NCBI GenBank assembly: GCA_021776925.1
Contig: JAJFFB010000136.1
Coordinates: forward strand, 1 to 35,984
Reading direction: 5' to 3'
DNA from: Planctomycetota bacterium
GTDB taxonomy: Bacteria; Planctomycetota; UBA1135
DNA: 35,984 nucleotides
Made by a program: the position numbers and the translations under genes. This document shows positions 14,213-22,300 of the stretch, in pieces. Below the pieces are notes generated by a model that was given only the letters and a program-made list of their open reading frames with translations, was not told where the DNA came from and searched no databases. Position 1 is the first letter of the stretch. Every line of letters starts with the position of its first letter.

Positions 14213-15132
14213 TGTTCCCCATCGAAGGTCTGCAGTTCGGGACGGCCGGTTTCCCAGTGGAACAGGCTGAAAATGGACCAGTGCTTGACCGCACCGATGC
14301 GCTGGATCTTGAACAGGCTGAAAAAGATGAGGTCTCCGAGTTCGAAGGTCTCGCGGTTCTCTACGCGGTCGATGTCCCACCAGAACACCGGCCACAAGCC
14401 GAGGGTGTTCATGACCATCGGCGGGCTCCAGGTGCGCACTTCGATCTGGCGCGGTTCAGCGCCGTCGCGCTCTACCTGCAGGCGCACCACCTCGCCGGGT
14501 TGGAAGTTCTGCCGCAGGCGCCGCACGAAGTCGCTGGCCGATCCTGGATCGCGGCCTTCGAGGGCCACGATGCGGTCGCCGACTCGTACGCGGTGCTGAT
14601 GCAAGGGACTGTCTTCAGCCAGATGACTGACCACCGGGAAGGCGCCCTGGCCTTCCGAATCCATGAATGCAACACGCAGGAAGGAGCGGTCAACCGCGTA
14701 GAGCTTGCGCAGGCGGCTGCCGCCCTGTTGACCAACTTCGATGGTGGCCGACATGACCTGGTCGCCGCGTTGCACTTCGGCTTCGACAGTGGCGTTCAGT
14801 TGGATCGCTCGCAACAAGGCGGCCAAGCGGTCGGGGTCATCGGTCGGCGTGCCAGCGAAGCGCAGCAGCACGTCGCCGACGCGCAACCCGGCAACGGCTG
14901 CCGGTCCGCCCTCGACCAAGGAGGTCACGCGGACCCCGGGCAGATAGTCGAGCGACTCCAGGCTGGTGCCGCCGTTCGACTCGACCTCGACGCCGATCCA
15001 GCCCGATGCTGCGGTATCTTCGACCTGGGTGGCCTCGAGCGCGTAGAAACCCTTGGGCAACGGCAGCGGCTGGCGGTGCATGGAACACGCGCCGGTTGCG
15101 AGTACGAGTGACAGGAGAAGGAGGCGGATCAT
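14209..15132 (-). CDS. PDZ-domain lipoprotein
   Basis: A 307-residue lipoprotein: MIRLLLLSLVLATGACSMHRQ carries a lipobox with the Cys at residue 16. Two PDZ-like modules follow. The first contains GWIGVEVES, LPGVRVTSLVEGGPAAVAGLRVGDVLLRFAGTP; the second contains SHLAEDSPLHQHRVRVGDRIVALEGRDPGSASDFV. Both have the GDxI/L carboxylate-loop region of bacterial PDZ domains as in DegP or RseP, but there is no protease domain. The C-terminal part (IFFSLFKIQRIGAVKHWSIFSLF) is somewhat hydrophobic. It starts one base from the permease stop (TGATG). It may be a scaffold at the inner or outer membrane for the ABC system or for the two FG-GAP proteins. Function not known. Confidence 0.8.
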   Translation of the reverse strand: MIRLLLLSLVLATGACSMHRQPLPLPKGFYALEATQVEDTAASGWIGVEVESNGGTSLESLDYLPGVRVTSLVEGGPAAVAGLRVGDVLLRFAGTPTDDPDRLAALLRAIQLNATVEAEVQRGDQVMSATIEVGQQGGSRLRKLYAVDRSFLRVAFMDSEGQGAFPVVSHLAEDSPLHQHRVRVGDRIVALEGRDPGSASDFVRRLRQNFQPGEVVRLQVERDGAEPRQIEVRTWSPPMVMNTLGLWPVFWWDIDRVENRETFELGDLIFFSLFKIQRIGAVKHWSIFSLFHWETGRPELQTFDGEQ

Positions 15133-15983
15133 CACACAGGACGGCGGCGGAAGGCCCACCAGGCTCCGACGATGGTCAAGGCCAGCGCCGGCAGAGGGGC
15201 GACCCAGCCGGCGGCAACGACGGTGTCGAAGCTCTCAGCGTAGAAGTTGGAATAGCCTTCGGCAAAACCGGCCGCTTGTTCCAGGAAAGAATCCGGGCCG
15301 AGACCGGCGAGGGTGTCGAGGAACAACCACGGAGCCGCACTGCCCAGGGCCTCGTGCACCGCGCCGACGAGCAGGATCAGGCCGATGCCGCAGCCGGCGG
15401 CGAGGACTCCGCGGCGGAACAGGACTCCCAGCAGGGTGGCGAGGCCGGCCAGGGCCAGCAGCGACGGAATGGCGTGCAGGAGTGCCTGGGTCACCGGTCC
15501 CGAGATCTCGGCTTCTTCCAACATGATGAAACCATCATCCATGATCGCACCGGGATCAAACAGTAGCGCGGACATCCCCCAGGCCACGACGACAACCACC
15601 CCGTACAGCAGCAGAGCTAGGAACAGCGAGGAGAGCAGTCGCGCAAGGATCAGCGAAGATCTGGCGATGCCTCGGGTGAGCGGATCGCGTACGACGCCGA
15701 GGCTGATCTCGCGCGGCAGCCCGCCGGCGACCAGACCGATGACCAGGAGTTCAACGAAATACATCCCGGCGCGGCTGCCGTGGGCCAGGCGCGGCCAGAA
15801 GTTCCAGCCGGCAAGGTCGGCGAAAGGCTTACCGTCCGCCGCGGCTTCTGCTCGGAGAATCAGCAAGGAGGTAAAAATCTGCAACAGAGGAACCAGCGCC
15901 ACCAGCAGGATGGCCCAGCGCACCGCGCGACGATGCGTCAGCAGATAGAACTCGCCTCGCAGAGCACGCCACATGCCGTTCAA
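15132..15983 (-). CDS. ABC-2 type permease subunit
   Basis: A 283-residue integral membrane protein, the permease partner of the ATPase encoded just upstream. Six hydrophobic segments are visible, including AILLVALVPLLQIFTSLLI, MYFVELLVIGLVAGGL, LARLLSSLFLALLLYGVVVVVAWGM, LLALAGLATLLGVLF, VLAAGCGIGLILLVG and WVAPLPALALTIVGAWWAF. The element DPLTRGIARSSLILARLL resembles the coupling region of ABC-2 permeases. Two starts are possible. TTG at 15983 has GGAGG seven bases upstream and overlaps the stop of a mini-ORF; ATG at 15974 (MWRALRGE) sits 16 bases from that SD. TTG is preferred. The substrate is unknown. Confidence 0.8.
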   Translation of the reverse strand: MNGMWRALRGEFYLLTHRRAVRWAILLVALVPLLQIFTSLLILRAEAAADGKPFADLAGWNFWPRLAHGSRAGMYFVELLVIGLVAGGLPREISLGVVRDPLTRGIARSSLILARLLSSLFLALLLYGVVVVVAWGMSALLFDPGAIMDDGFIMLEEAEISGPVTQALLHAIPSLLALAGLATLLGVLFRRGVLAAGCGIGLILLVGAVHEALGSAAPWLFLDTLAGLGPDSFLEQAAGFAEGYSNFYAESFDTVVAAGWVAPLPALALTIVGAWWAFRRRPV

Positions 15984-16027
15984 GCTGCTTCCTCCATCTT
16001 CCACAAGCCGTTCACGCTGCTTCCTCC
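15969..16027 (-). repeat. 27-bp tandem duplication at the ABC ATPase/permease junction
   Basis: Minus-strand copies at 16027-16001 and 15995-15969, offset 32, agree at 25 of 27 positions (GGAGGAAGCAGC.TGAACGGC.TGTGG). Each holds an SD (GGAGG) and a start codon, GTG in the first and TTG in the second. The first also holds the ATPase stop. Offset is 2 modulo 3. Confidence 0.9.
15980..16015 (-). other. 11-codon relay mini-ORF between ABC ATPase and permease
   Basis: GTG start, reads (M)NGLWKMEEAA then TGA. GTG overlaps the ATPase stop (GTGA); TGA overlaps the permease TTG (TTGA). Confidence 0.5.
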
Positions 16028-16956
16028 GACGCCGGTCCCGCATCGCCCTGCAAGGCGCGGTGGAACACGTCGACCAACGAGGCACGATCGCGCGCGAACT
16101 CGAGCAGCCCGCAGTCGGCTTCCATCAGCTGGCGCACCATGGCCTCCAGATCAACCGCTCCGCTGACCCGGGCCTGGATCTCGTTTTTACCGGTCTGATC
16201 GGCGTGCTGCACCTCGGGGCTGCGGCGCAGGACCGCCAAAGCGCTTTCCGGCTGGCGGCAGTGCACGCGCAGACCATCGCCAGCCGCCGCCAGCAGTTCG
16301 CTGACTTCGCCCTCAAGGAGAGTGGTTCCGTCTTCGATCATGCCCACCCGCGTGCACACGTCTTCGACCTCGCGCAGGTGGTGGCTGGAGAGGACCACGG
16401 TGACCCCCTCGTCAAGCGCCAGTCGTCGGAACAATTTCAGCAATCCCTCGACGCCCTGAGGGTCGAGCCCGGAAAGCGGCTCGTCCATGATCAGCAACTG
16501 CGGCGCGCCGAGCAGCGCCCGCGCGACCGCGGCGCGCCGCGACTGACCGTGCGACAGTCGGTCGCCGCGATGGTGGCCACGATGGGCCAGGCCGACCAGT
16601 TCGAGCACCTGCTCCACGCTGCGTCCGTCCTGGATGCCGCCGCGGATGCGTGCCAGTTCCAGGTTCTGGAGCACCGAGAGAGAATCGTCAAGGCCAGGAG
16701 GATCCAAGGCCACGCCGAGTGCTTCGGGTAATTGATGCAGTTGCTGGCAGGCGACGCCAAACACCTGGCAGGATCCCTGGCGGAACGGCAACAGGCCAAG
16801 CAGACAGCGCATGGTCGTGGTCTTGCCAGCGCCGTTGCGGCCGAGCAGCCCGTAGAGATCCCCGCGTTCCACCCGCAGGTCCACGCCGCGGAGGACCTGG
16901 GTACGGCCGAGGCGGACCTGCAAGCCGGAAACCTGGATGGCGGGAACCGAAGACAT
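16012..16956 (-). CDS. ABC transporter ATP-binding protein
   Basis: A 314-residue ATPase of the ABC-2 exporter type. Walker A GRNGAGKTT (about residues 38-46), Q-loop region around residues 85-90, signature LSHGQSRRAAVARALLGAP (LSHGQ instead of LSGGQ), Walker B LLIMDEPLSGLDPQG and the H-loop SSHHLREVE are all present. A C-terminal domain of about 90 residues follows, as in the CcmA/NatA group. ATG at 16956 is directly preceded by GAGG, and TACAAC lies eight bases upstream of the start. It heads the run ATPase, permease, PDZ lipoprotein and two FG-GAP proteins. The gap to the permease is filled by a mini-ORF. Substrate unknown; export or membrane remodelling is likelier than uptake because no binding protein is present. 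Confidence 0.92.
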   Translation of the reverse strand: MSSVPAIQVSGLQVRLGRTQVLRGVDLRVERGDLYGLLGRNGAGKTTTMRCLLGLLPFRQGSCQVFGVACQQLHQLPEALGVALDPPGLDDSLSVLQNLELARIRGGIQDGRSVEQVLELVGLAHRGHHRGDRLSHGQSRRAAVARALLGAPQLLIMDEPLSGLDPQGVEGLLKLFRRLALDEGVTVVLSSHHLREVEDVCTRVGMIEDGTTLLEGEVSELLAAAGDGLRVHCRQPESALAVLRRSPEVQHADQTGKNEIQARVSGAVDLEAMVRQLMEADCGLLEFARDRASLVDVFHRALQGDAGPASEEAA

Positions 16957-17015
16957 CCTCGATGGTTGTACGCGTGCGCCCCTGCCGATGCATCGCTTTC
17001 TCTGGGCGGCCGGCC

Positions 17016-17042
17016 TTGATCCCTGCGGCGGCTTCCTAGAAT
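17016..17042 (+). promoter_or_regulatory. Putative promoter of the HAD gene, leaderless geometry
   Basis: TTGATC (17016-17021), a 15-base spacer and TAGAAT (17037-17042). The -10 ends six bases before the ATG at 17049, as in the EVE gene. The spacer is shorter than the optimum of 17. Confidence 0.4.
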
Positions 17043-17048
17043 CCGCTC

Positions 17049-17738
17049 ATGGCGGACGCGCTACGCATGGTGACCTTCGACTGTTTTGGCACCCTCATCG
17101 ACTGGAAGCTGGGGCAGAGACGGGTTCTGCAGGCCCTCCCCTCGCTGCGCCAACACCAGGACCGGATCGAGGAGATCCTGGAATTGCGCGAAGCGATCGA
17201 AATGAAAATGGAAGCCGGTGCGTGGATGCCCTACGCCAAGATCCTGGCGCTTTCGGTGGCCGAAGCCGTGCGCAACAGCTGTGCCGTGGAACTCAGTGAA
17301 CGCGAGCGCGGCGCCTTCGCCACCGGACAACTCGGCTGGCCGGCCTACGCCGAATCTCCAGCCGAATTGAAGCGCTTGAGCGCCCACCTGCCACTCGGCC
17401 TATTGTCCAACTGCGACGACGCGGTCCTGCGACTGTGCGCGCGCCGCCACCTCGATGCGCCTGTCCGCAGCTATATCTCCGCCGAATCGGTGCGCTCCTA
17501 CAAACCGGCGCCGACGCACTGGCATGCGCTGCTGAACGAGACCGGCTTCGAAGCCCACCAGGTTCTGCACGTGTCCTTCACTCGCGCCTATGACCTCGAG
17601 CCGGCGGCGCGCCTCGGCTTTCGTCTTGGCTTTTTACGCCGCTACCAGATGCCCACCCCCGCAGACATCGAATTCGCCTTCGTCGCTGAATCTCTGCAGG
17701 ACCTGGTCGACCAGGTTCTCGCCGAGCAGGCAGACTGA
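17049..17738 (+). CDS. HAD-superfamily hydrolase, haloacid dehalogenase-like
   Basis: A 229-residue cytoplasmic hydrolase. Motif I is TFDCFGTLIDW (residues 10-20), the form usual for type II haloacid dehalogenases and related phosphatases, with the nucleophile D12. Motif II is LLSNCDD, motif III ESVRSYKPAP with the Lys, and motif IV is weak: HVSFTRAYDLEPAARLGF, where the acidic residues are shifted. The ATG has no SD but a -10 box six bases upstream. It is a monocistronic gene, divergent from the ABC operon and convergent with the SPFH gene. Substrate not inferable. Confidence 0.85.
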   Translation: MADALRMVTFDCFGTLIDWKLGQRRVLQALPSLRQHQDRIEEILELREAIEMKMEAGAWMPYAKILALSVAEAVRNSCAVELSERERGAFATGQLGWPAYAESPAELKRLSAHLPLGLLSNCDDAVLRLCARRHLDAPVRSYISAESVRSYKPAPTHWHALLNETGFEAHQVLHVSFTRAYDLEPAARLGFRLGFLRRYQMPTPADIEFAFVAESLQDLVDQVLAEQAD

Positions 17739-17739
17739 G

Positions 17740-17768
17740 TCGCCGCGGACCGCTGGCGCTGGCGGCGA
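17740..17768. terminator. Stem-loop between convergent HAD and SPFH genes
   Basis: TCGCCGC and GCGGCGA form a 7-bp stem around a 15-base loop, in the 46-base gap between two convergent stop codons. It could serve either strand; no U-tract. Confidence 0.3.
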
Positions 17769-17784
17769 GCCGGAAGCGCAGGCC

Positions 17785-18774
17785 TTAGGTCGGCGGCGGC
17801 GGCGGCGCCATGCCACCGGCGGATGCCGGAACCTGGGCGAACATCTCGCGGATACCGCCGAGACTGGAAAGCACTCCGGTGGCCTCGAAGGGTAGGAAGA
17901 CGGTCTTGTCGCCGCGGTTGGAGGAGCCGCCGATCTCGTTCAGGGTGCTCAGGTACTTGACCGCGATCAGGTACTGCGAGGGGTTGATGTTCTCGCCGCG
18001 CAGAGCTTCAGCGACCAGGCTGATCGATTGGGATTCGCCCTCGGCACGCAGAATGTTGGACCTGCGGTCACCCTCGCCCTCGGCGATGGCGGCGTCGCGT
18101 TCGCCCTCGGCGCGCAGCACCTTGGAACGCTTGATACCCTCGGCTTCGAGGATCACGGCGCGGCGTTCGCGTTCGGCTTTCATCTGCATTTCCATCGCCT
18201 CGCGTACGGTGTGCGGCGGGTCGATGTCCTGGATCTCGACGCGATTGACCTTGACTCCCCACTTGTCGGTGGCCTCGTCGAGCACCGCCCGCATCTGCAT
18301 GTTGATGTCGTCGCGTGAGGTCAGGGTCTGGTCAAGGCCAAGATCACCGATGATGTTACGCAGCGTGGTCTGCGCCAACTTTTCGATCGCGTTGGGCAGA
18401 TTGGCAACCTCGTAGACCGCGCGTTTGGGGTCGGTGATCTGGTAATAAAGCAAACCATTGATCTCGATGACGACGTTGTCCGAGGTGATCACTGACTGCT
18501 TGGGAAAGTCGAACACCTGTTCACGAATGTCGACGCGCCTGGAATGGCTCTCCTGGATGATGTTGTGACCCTTCATGCTCGTGACCACGGTGCGCCACAT
18601 GATGGCGCGCGGCCGGTCGATCAGCGGAAAGATCAGATTGATGCCGGGTTGCAGAACGCCGTGGTACTTGCCCAGCCTTTCGATCACCATGACTTCGGCT
18701 TGATGCACGATTTTGAGCCCCAAGATCGCGACGACGATGACGAACAGAACCAGGGAGATGACGAACGGAAGCAT
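17785..18774 (-). CDS. SPFH/stomatin-like (paraslipin) membrane protein
   Basis: A 329-residue protein with one N-terminal membrane segment (MLPFVISLVLFVIVVAILGL) followed by an SPFH/band 7 domain. Recognisable parts are HQAEVMVIERLGKYHGVLQPGINLIFPLID, DVVIEINGLLYYQITDPKRAVYEV, TTLRNIIGDLGLDQTLTSRDDIN and the long coiled-coil rich in EREERR and AEGERDAAIAEGEGDRR. The tail is Pro-rich (GGMAPPPPPT). Such proteins oligomerise at the membrane and typically pair with NfeD. Here NfeD lies 25 bases upstream, and a Tricorn-like protease gene precedes it. Likely a membrane microdomain or protease-scaffold role. Confidence 0.92.
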   Translation of the reverse strand: MLPFVISLVLFVIVVAILGLKIVHQAEVMVIERLGKYHGVLQPGINLIFPLIDRPRAIMWRTVVTSMKGHNIIQESHSRRVDIREQVFDFPKQSVITSDNVVIEINGLLYYQITDPKRAVYEVANLPNAIEKLAQTTLRNIIGDLGLDQTLTSRDDINMQMRAVLDEATDKWGVKVNRVEIQDIDPPHTVREAMEMQMKAERERRAVILEAEGIKRSKVLRAEGERDAAIAEGEGDRRSNILRAEGESQSISLVAEALRGENINPSQYLIAVKYLSTLNEIGGSSNRGDKTVFLPFEATGVLSSLGGIREMFAQVPASAGGMAPPPPPT

Positions 18775-18799
18775 GGCAAAAAAAGTGGATCAAGCGGAT

Positions 18800-19303
18800 T
18801 CAGGCGGGTTCGACCTGCAGGGTGTTTCCTTCCACCCTGAGGACACGGACGTGGGCGCCGGCAGCGATGACCTCGGTGCAGGCCGCGTTCCATTCTTCGG
18901 ACTGGACCTTGACCCGGCCCGAATGATCCGGAGCGATGGCATCGGTGACCAGGCCGGTCTGGCCGATCAGGGCGTCGACGTTGGTCGGTTCACCCATGGC
19001 CTTGAAACGGCGCAGGAAGATCGGCCGGATCAACGCCAGGCCGATGGTGGTGCCGATCGCAAAGGCGCCGAGCTGCAACTGCAGGCTCCAGCCAAAAGCG
19101 GCGAACAGTGCAGCCAGGATGGAACCGGGAACGAAGGCGCCGAGCAGGAATCCTGCGGTCAGGACCTCGCCGATCAGCAGGACGGCGGTGACCACAACCC
19201 AGAATTCCCAGGAGGTGAAAACGTCGCTTTGCAGGAATTCTGAAAGCTGCTCGAAAAAGCTCTGTGAAGACTCTTGAAGCAGAAACATGACGATGGAGGT
19301 CAC
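18800..19303 (-). CDS. NfeD-family membrane protein (short form)
   Basis: A 167-residue protein with two or three hydrophobic segments (WEFWVVVTAVLLIGEVLTAGFLLGAF, GSILAALFAAFGW, LGAFAIGTTIGLALI) and a C-terminal OB-fold (LIGQTGLVTDAIAPDHSGRVKVQSEEWNAACTEVIAAGAHVRVLRVEGNTLQVEP), the usual NfeD end. It lacks the ClpP-like protease domain of long NfeD proteins. It is the classical partner of the SPFH protein encoded next. The GTG at 19303 is preferred because it overlaps the stop of a mini-ORF that fills the gap from the protease gene; ATG at 19288 is an alternative giving 162 residues. Confidence 0.87.
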   Translation of the reverse strand: MTSIVMFLLQESSQSFFEQLSEFLQSDVFTSWEFWVVVTAVLLIGEVLTAGFLLGAFVPGSILAALFAAFGWSLQLQLGAFAIGTTIGLALIRPIFLRRFKAMGEPTNVDALIGQTGLVTDAIAPDHSGRVKVQSEEWNAACTEVIAAGAHVRVLRVEGNTLQVEPA

Positions 19304-19323
19304 TGGAAGGGTGACTCAATCAC
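19300..19323 (-). other. 7-codon relay mini-ORF between protease and NfeD genes
   Basis: GTG start, reads (M)IESPFQ then TGA. GTG overlaps the protease stop (GTGA); TGA overlaps the NfeD GTG (GTGA). Confidence 0.4.
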
Positions 19324-22300
19324 TCTACGAGGGAAAGACCCACTTCGATAGCCTTTTCGAGCTGCCGATCCCGCCCGGCGGCGAAGTCTCCAGGCAGGTT
19401 CTCGACCGGGTAATCGGGAATACAGCCGTTCCATTCCATGTTGGTGCGCTGGGAATTATTGACGTACCAGCCGCGGAAGGGCATGCGCACGAAAGAACCG
19501 TCGAGCAGGCCCTGGCCGCCGGTGGAAATCACCGCGCCGAAGGTCTGTTTGCCGACCAACGGACCGCGGCCGAGGGTCTGGATCGCCCACGAAAAGATCT
19601 CGGCGTTGGAGTAGGAATTCTCATTGCACAGCACCACCACCGGCTTGTTCCAAGTGCCGAAGATGCGGCGCCCCTGGGGATAGCCGAGGCCTCCGCCACG
19701 AGGAATGGTGAGGGCGTGGTCGTTGACCATCAGCATGCTCAGCAGCATGTCGGTGGTCCAGCCACCGCCGTTCTCGCGCACGTCGATGACCAGTGCGTCT
19801 TTGCCGTCGCCGGCGGCGAACAGGTCGCGCTCGAAATCGATCAGGGGGCCGGTGCTCATGCCCTGAATGTGGACGTAGCCGAGCATGCCACCGGAACCGG
19901 TCTCGACGCGCTGGCGCAGGGTGCGCGTGCGCCGATCGTAGAGCAGCTGGCGCAGACTGCCGCTGGAGCCAGGCCGGATCACCACCTCACGCGCGGCGCC
20001 ATCGCCGCCCTGCACGGTCAATTGGGTCTCCTCTCCGACGGTGCCTTCCATCAGGCGGTCGAAGTTGCCGCCTGCCTGCACCGACATCCCGTCGACGGCG
20101 GTGATCACGTCGCCGTCGGCGAGACGGCTGTGCGCGCGCGCGGCGGGCCCGCCGTCGAGCACCTCGAGCACGCGCATTCCTGGTCCGGGGTAGCCGTGGT
20201 CCCAGATCACACCGAGTTCACCGGTTGAAGTGGAATCAGTTTCATTGGCGCGGCTGCTGCCGCTGCCGGTGAAGCCCATGTGACTGGAATTCAATTCGCC
20301 CAGCAACCAGTTCATGAACTCGTTGAAGTCTTCGGGTGCCGAACACGCCAGCAGTACCGGACGCCAGTGCTCCAAGGCGGCGCTCCAATCGATGCCGTGG
20401 AAACCGGTGTCGTAGAACCAGCGATCGAGAACCCGCCAGGCCTGCTCCATGACCGCCTCGCGCAAAGCGCGCCGATCTTCGCGGAAGCGCACCGAGAACT
20501 CATAGCTGGTCTCCTTGGAGCCGCGGGCGGTGATCTTGCCGCCCTTGACGTAGAACACCTCTTCTTCATGGGCGACCATGGATGAGACCGGACTGCTGCC
20601 CAGTTTTTCTGGATCGCGTTCGCGCACGTCGGTGGTAAAGAAACCGGTCTCGGCGCGGCTGCCGTTGGTCAGGCGGGTGCCGACGGTGGCGTTGTAGTAG
20701 ATCTTCTCTGATTCATGGTGCCAGCCGAGCACGGACTCGTTGCCTTCGCGGCGGGTGACGCGTTCGATCCGCTCTTGAAGGCGGGCGAAGTCGATGACCA
20801 CCGGCTCGACCTCGTCCTTCTCTTCTTCGTCTTCGGCTTCGTCTTCGTCTTCGTCGTCTTCGGCCTCCGGCTCCGGCTCCTGCCCCTGTCCGGCAGCGGC
20901 AGCGGCAGCAGCGGCGTTCGGTTCAGATTTCGGATCCTCCGGAGGTGCTGGATCCTTCTTTGGCGTGTCTTTCTTGGCCGCTCCTTTCTCGGCCTTCTTG
21001 GCCGCTTTTTTCTCAGCCTTTTTTGCCTTTTCGCGCGCCTCTTCGGCCTCCAGACGCTCGCGTTCGTTCATGTCCAGATCTTCACTGCGCAGCCACGCCA
21101 CCCACACGTCGGTCTCGTCATTGACCTGGCGGCGTGAGGTGAAGGCGATCTTGCGTCCGTCCGCGGACCAGACCGGCCCGGTGTCGTCGTCGGGGTGGCG
21201 GCTGAGGTTGTAGGGCTCGATGCCGAGGGTGCCTTCTTCGAGACCTTCGGTCACGCTGCGCACCAGGAAGATGTCGACGTTGAAATCGTCGTTGGAAACG
21301 GTGTACGCCAGCCACCCGGAGTCCGGCGACCAGTCGAAATCCGGCGAGTCATAACTCTCGACCAGCACGCGGCGCACCGCCAGGGTGTCGGGTTCGCCGA
21401 GGACAAAACGGCCGTTGCCCTGCACCCACACCAGGTGTTTGCCATCGGGCGACAACGACAGCATCGACTCGTCGGCCTCGGTTTCGGTCAGGCGTTCGAG
21501 CTCGAAACTGCGCGCGCGATAAAACGGCGTATCTTCGTCACCGGTGCGTGCGCGGTAGACCTCGCCGTTGCCGTCGCGTTCGCTGACGAACAACAGCGCT
21601 TTGCCATCGTCCGTCCACACCGGATTGTAGTCGGGGGCAGGATGGCTACTGACCCGCACCGCGCGGTCAATCTTTTCGTGCTTGCGCATCACGTAGACGT
21701 CGCCGCGTGCCTCGAAGGCGATCGATTCTCCATCAGGGGAAATGGCGAGATCGGAAGCACCACTGTCAACGGTAACCGTCGCCGAATCTGGAATCCCAGA
21801 GTCCCTGCCGCCGTAGACCGCGAGTTCGCGGGCCGAACCCGAAGCGGTGTCGATCAGGAGCAATCCAGTCGAAAACTCAGCGACCACGCGACGGCCGTCG
21901 GCACTCATGCTGGCGTAACGCAGGGTTCCGCGCGCACCTGGATGGAACACCGGTGCGGGGTCGCCACCCCCTGCGGGCACCCTCCACAGGCCGAGGTCGC
22001 GCCCGTCCTCATTGCCGCTACACGGCCGGTCGGAAAGGAAGAAGATAGAGCTGCCGTCGCCCCCCCACATCGGGTTGAGGTCGGAACCGTCAAACTCAGT
22101 CAGCATGCGGTGTTCGCCGCTGTCAACCTGGTAGACCCACAGCGCGTCGGAAGCCGAGCCCCGGTAGGCGCGCCGGCGCATATCGCCAGACCCACGTTGG
22201 TAACAGAGCATGCTTCCGTCAGGACTGGGAACCGTGCGGTTGGCGGGAAAATCGCCGAGCAACTGCGGAGTGCCGGCGCTCATGCCCACGGTCCAGACGC

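Noticed and set aside
12215..14599. Plus-strand frame of almost 800 codons across both FG-GAP genes and the PDZ gene
   Set aside because: It spans three real genes in antisense, and its Arg/Ala/Gly-rich translation is typical of a shadow.
2979..16027. Junction repeats as a dispersed mobile repeat family or CRISPR
   Set aside because: The three duplications have unrelated sequences, only two copies each, and lie exactly on stop/start codons; no spacer pattern and no cas gene.
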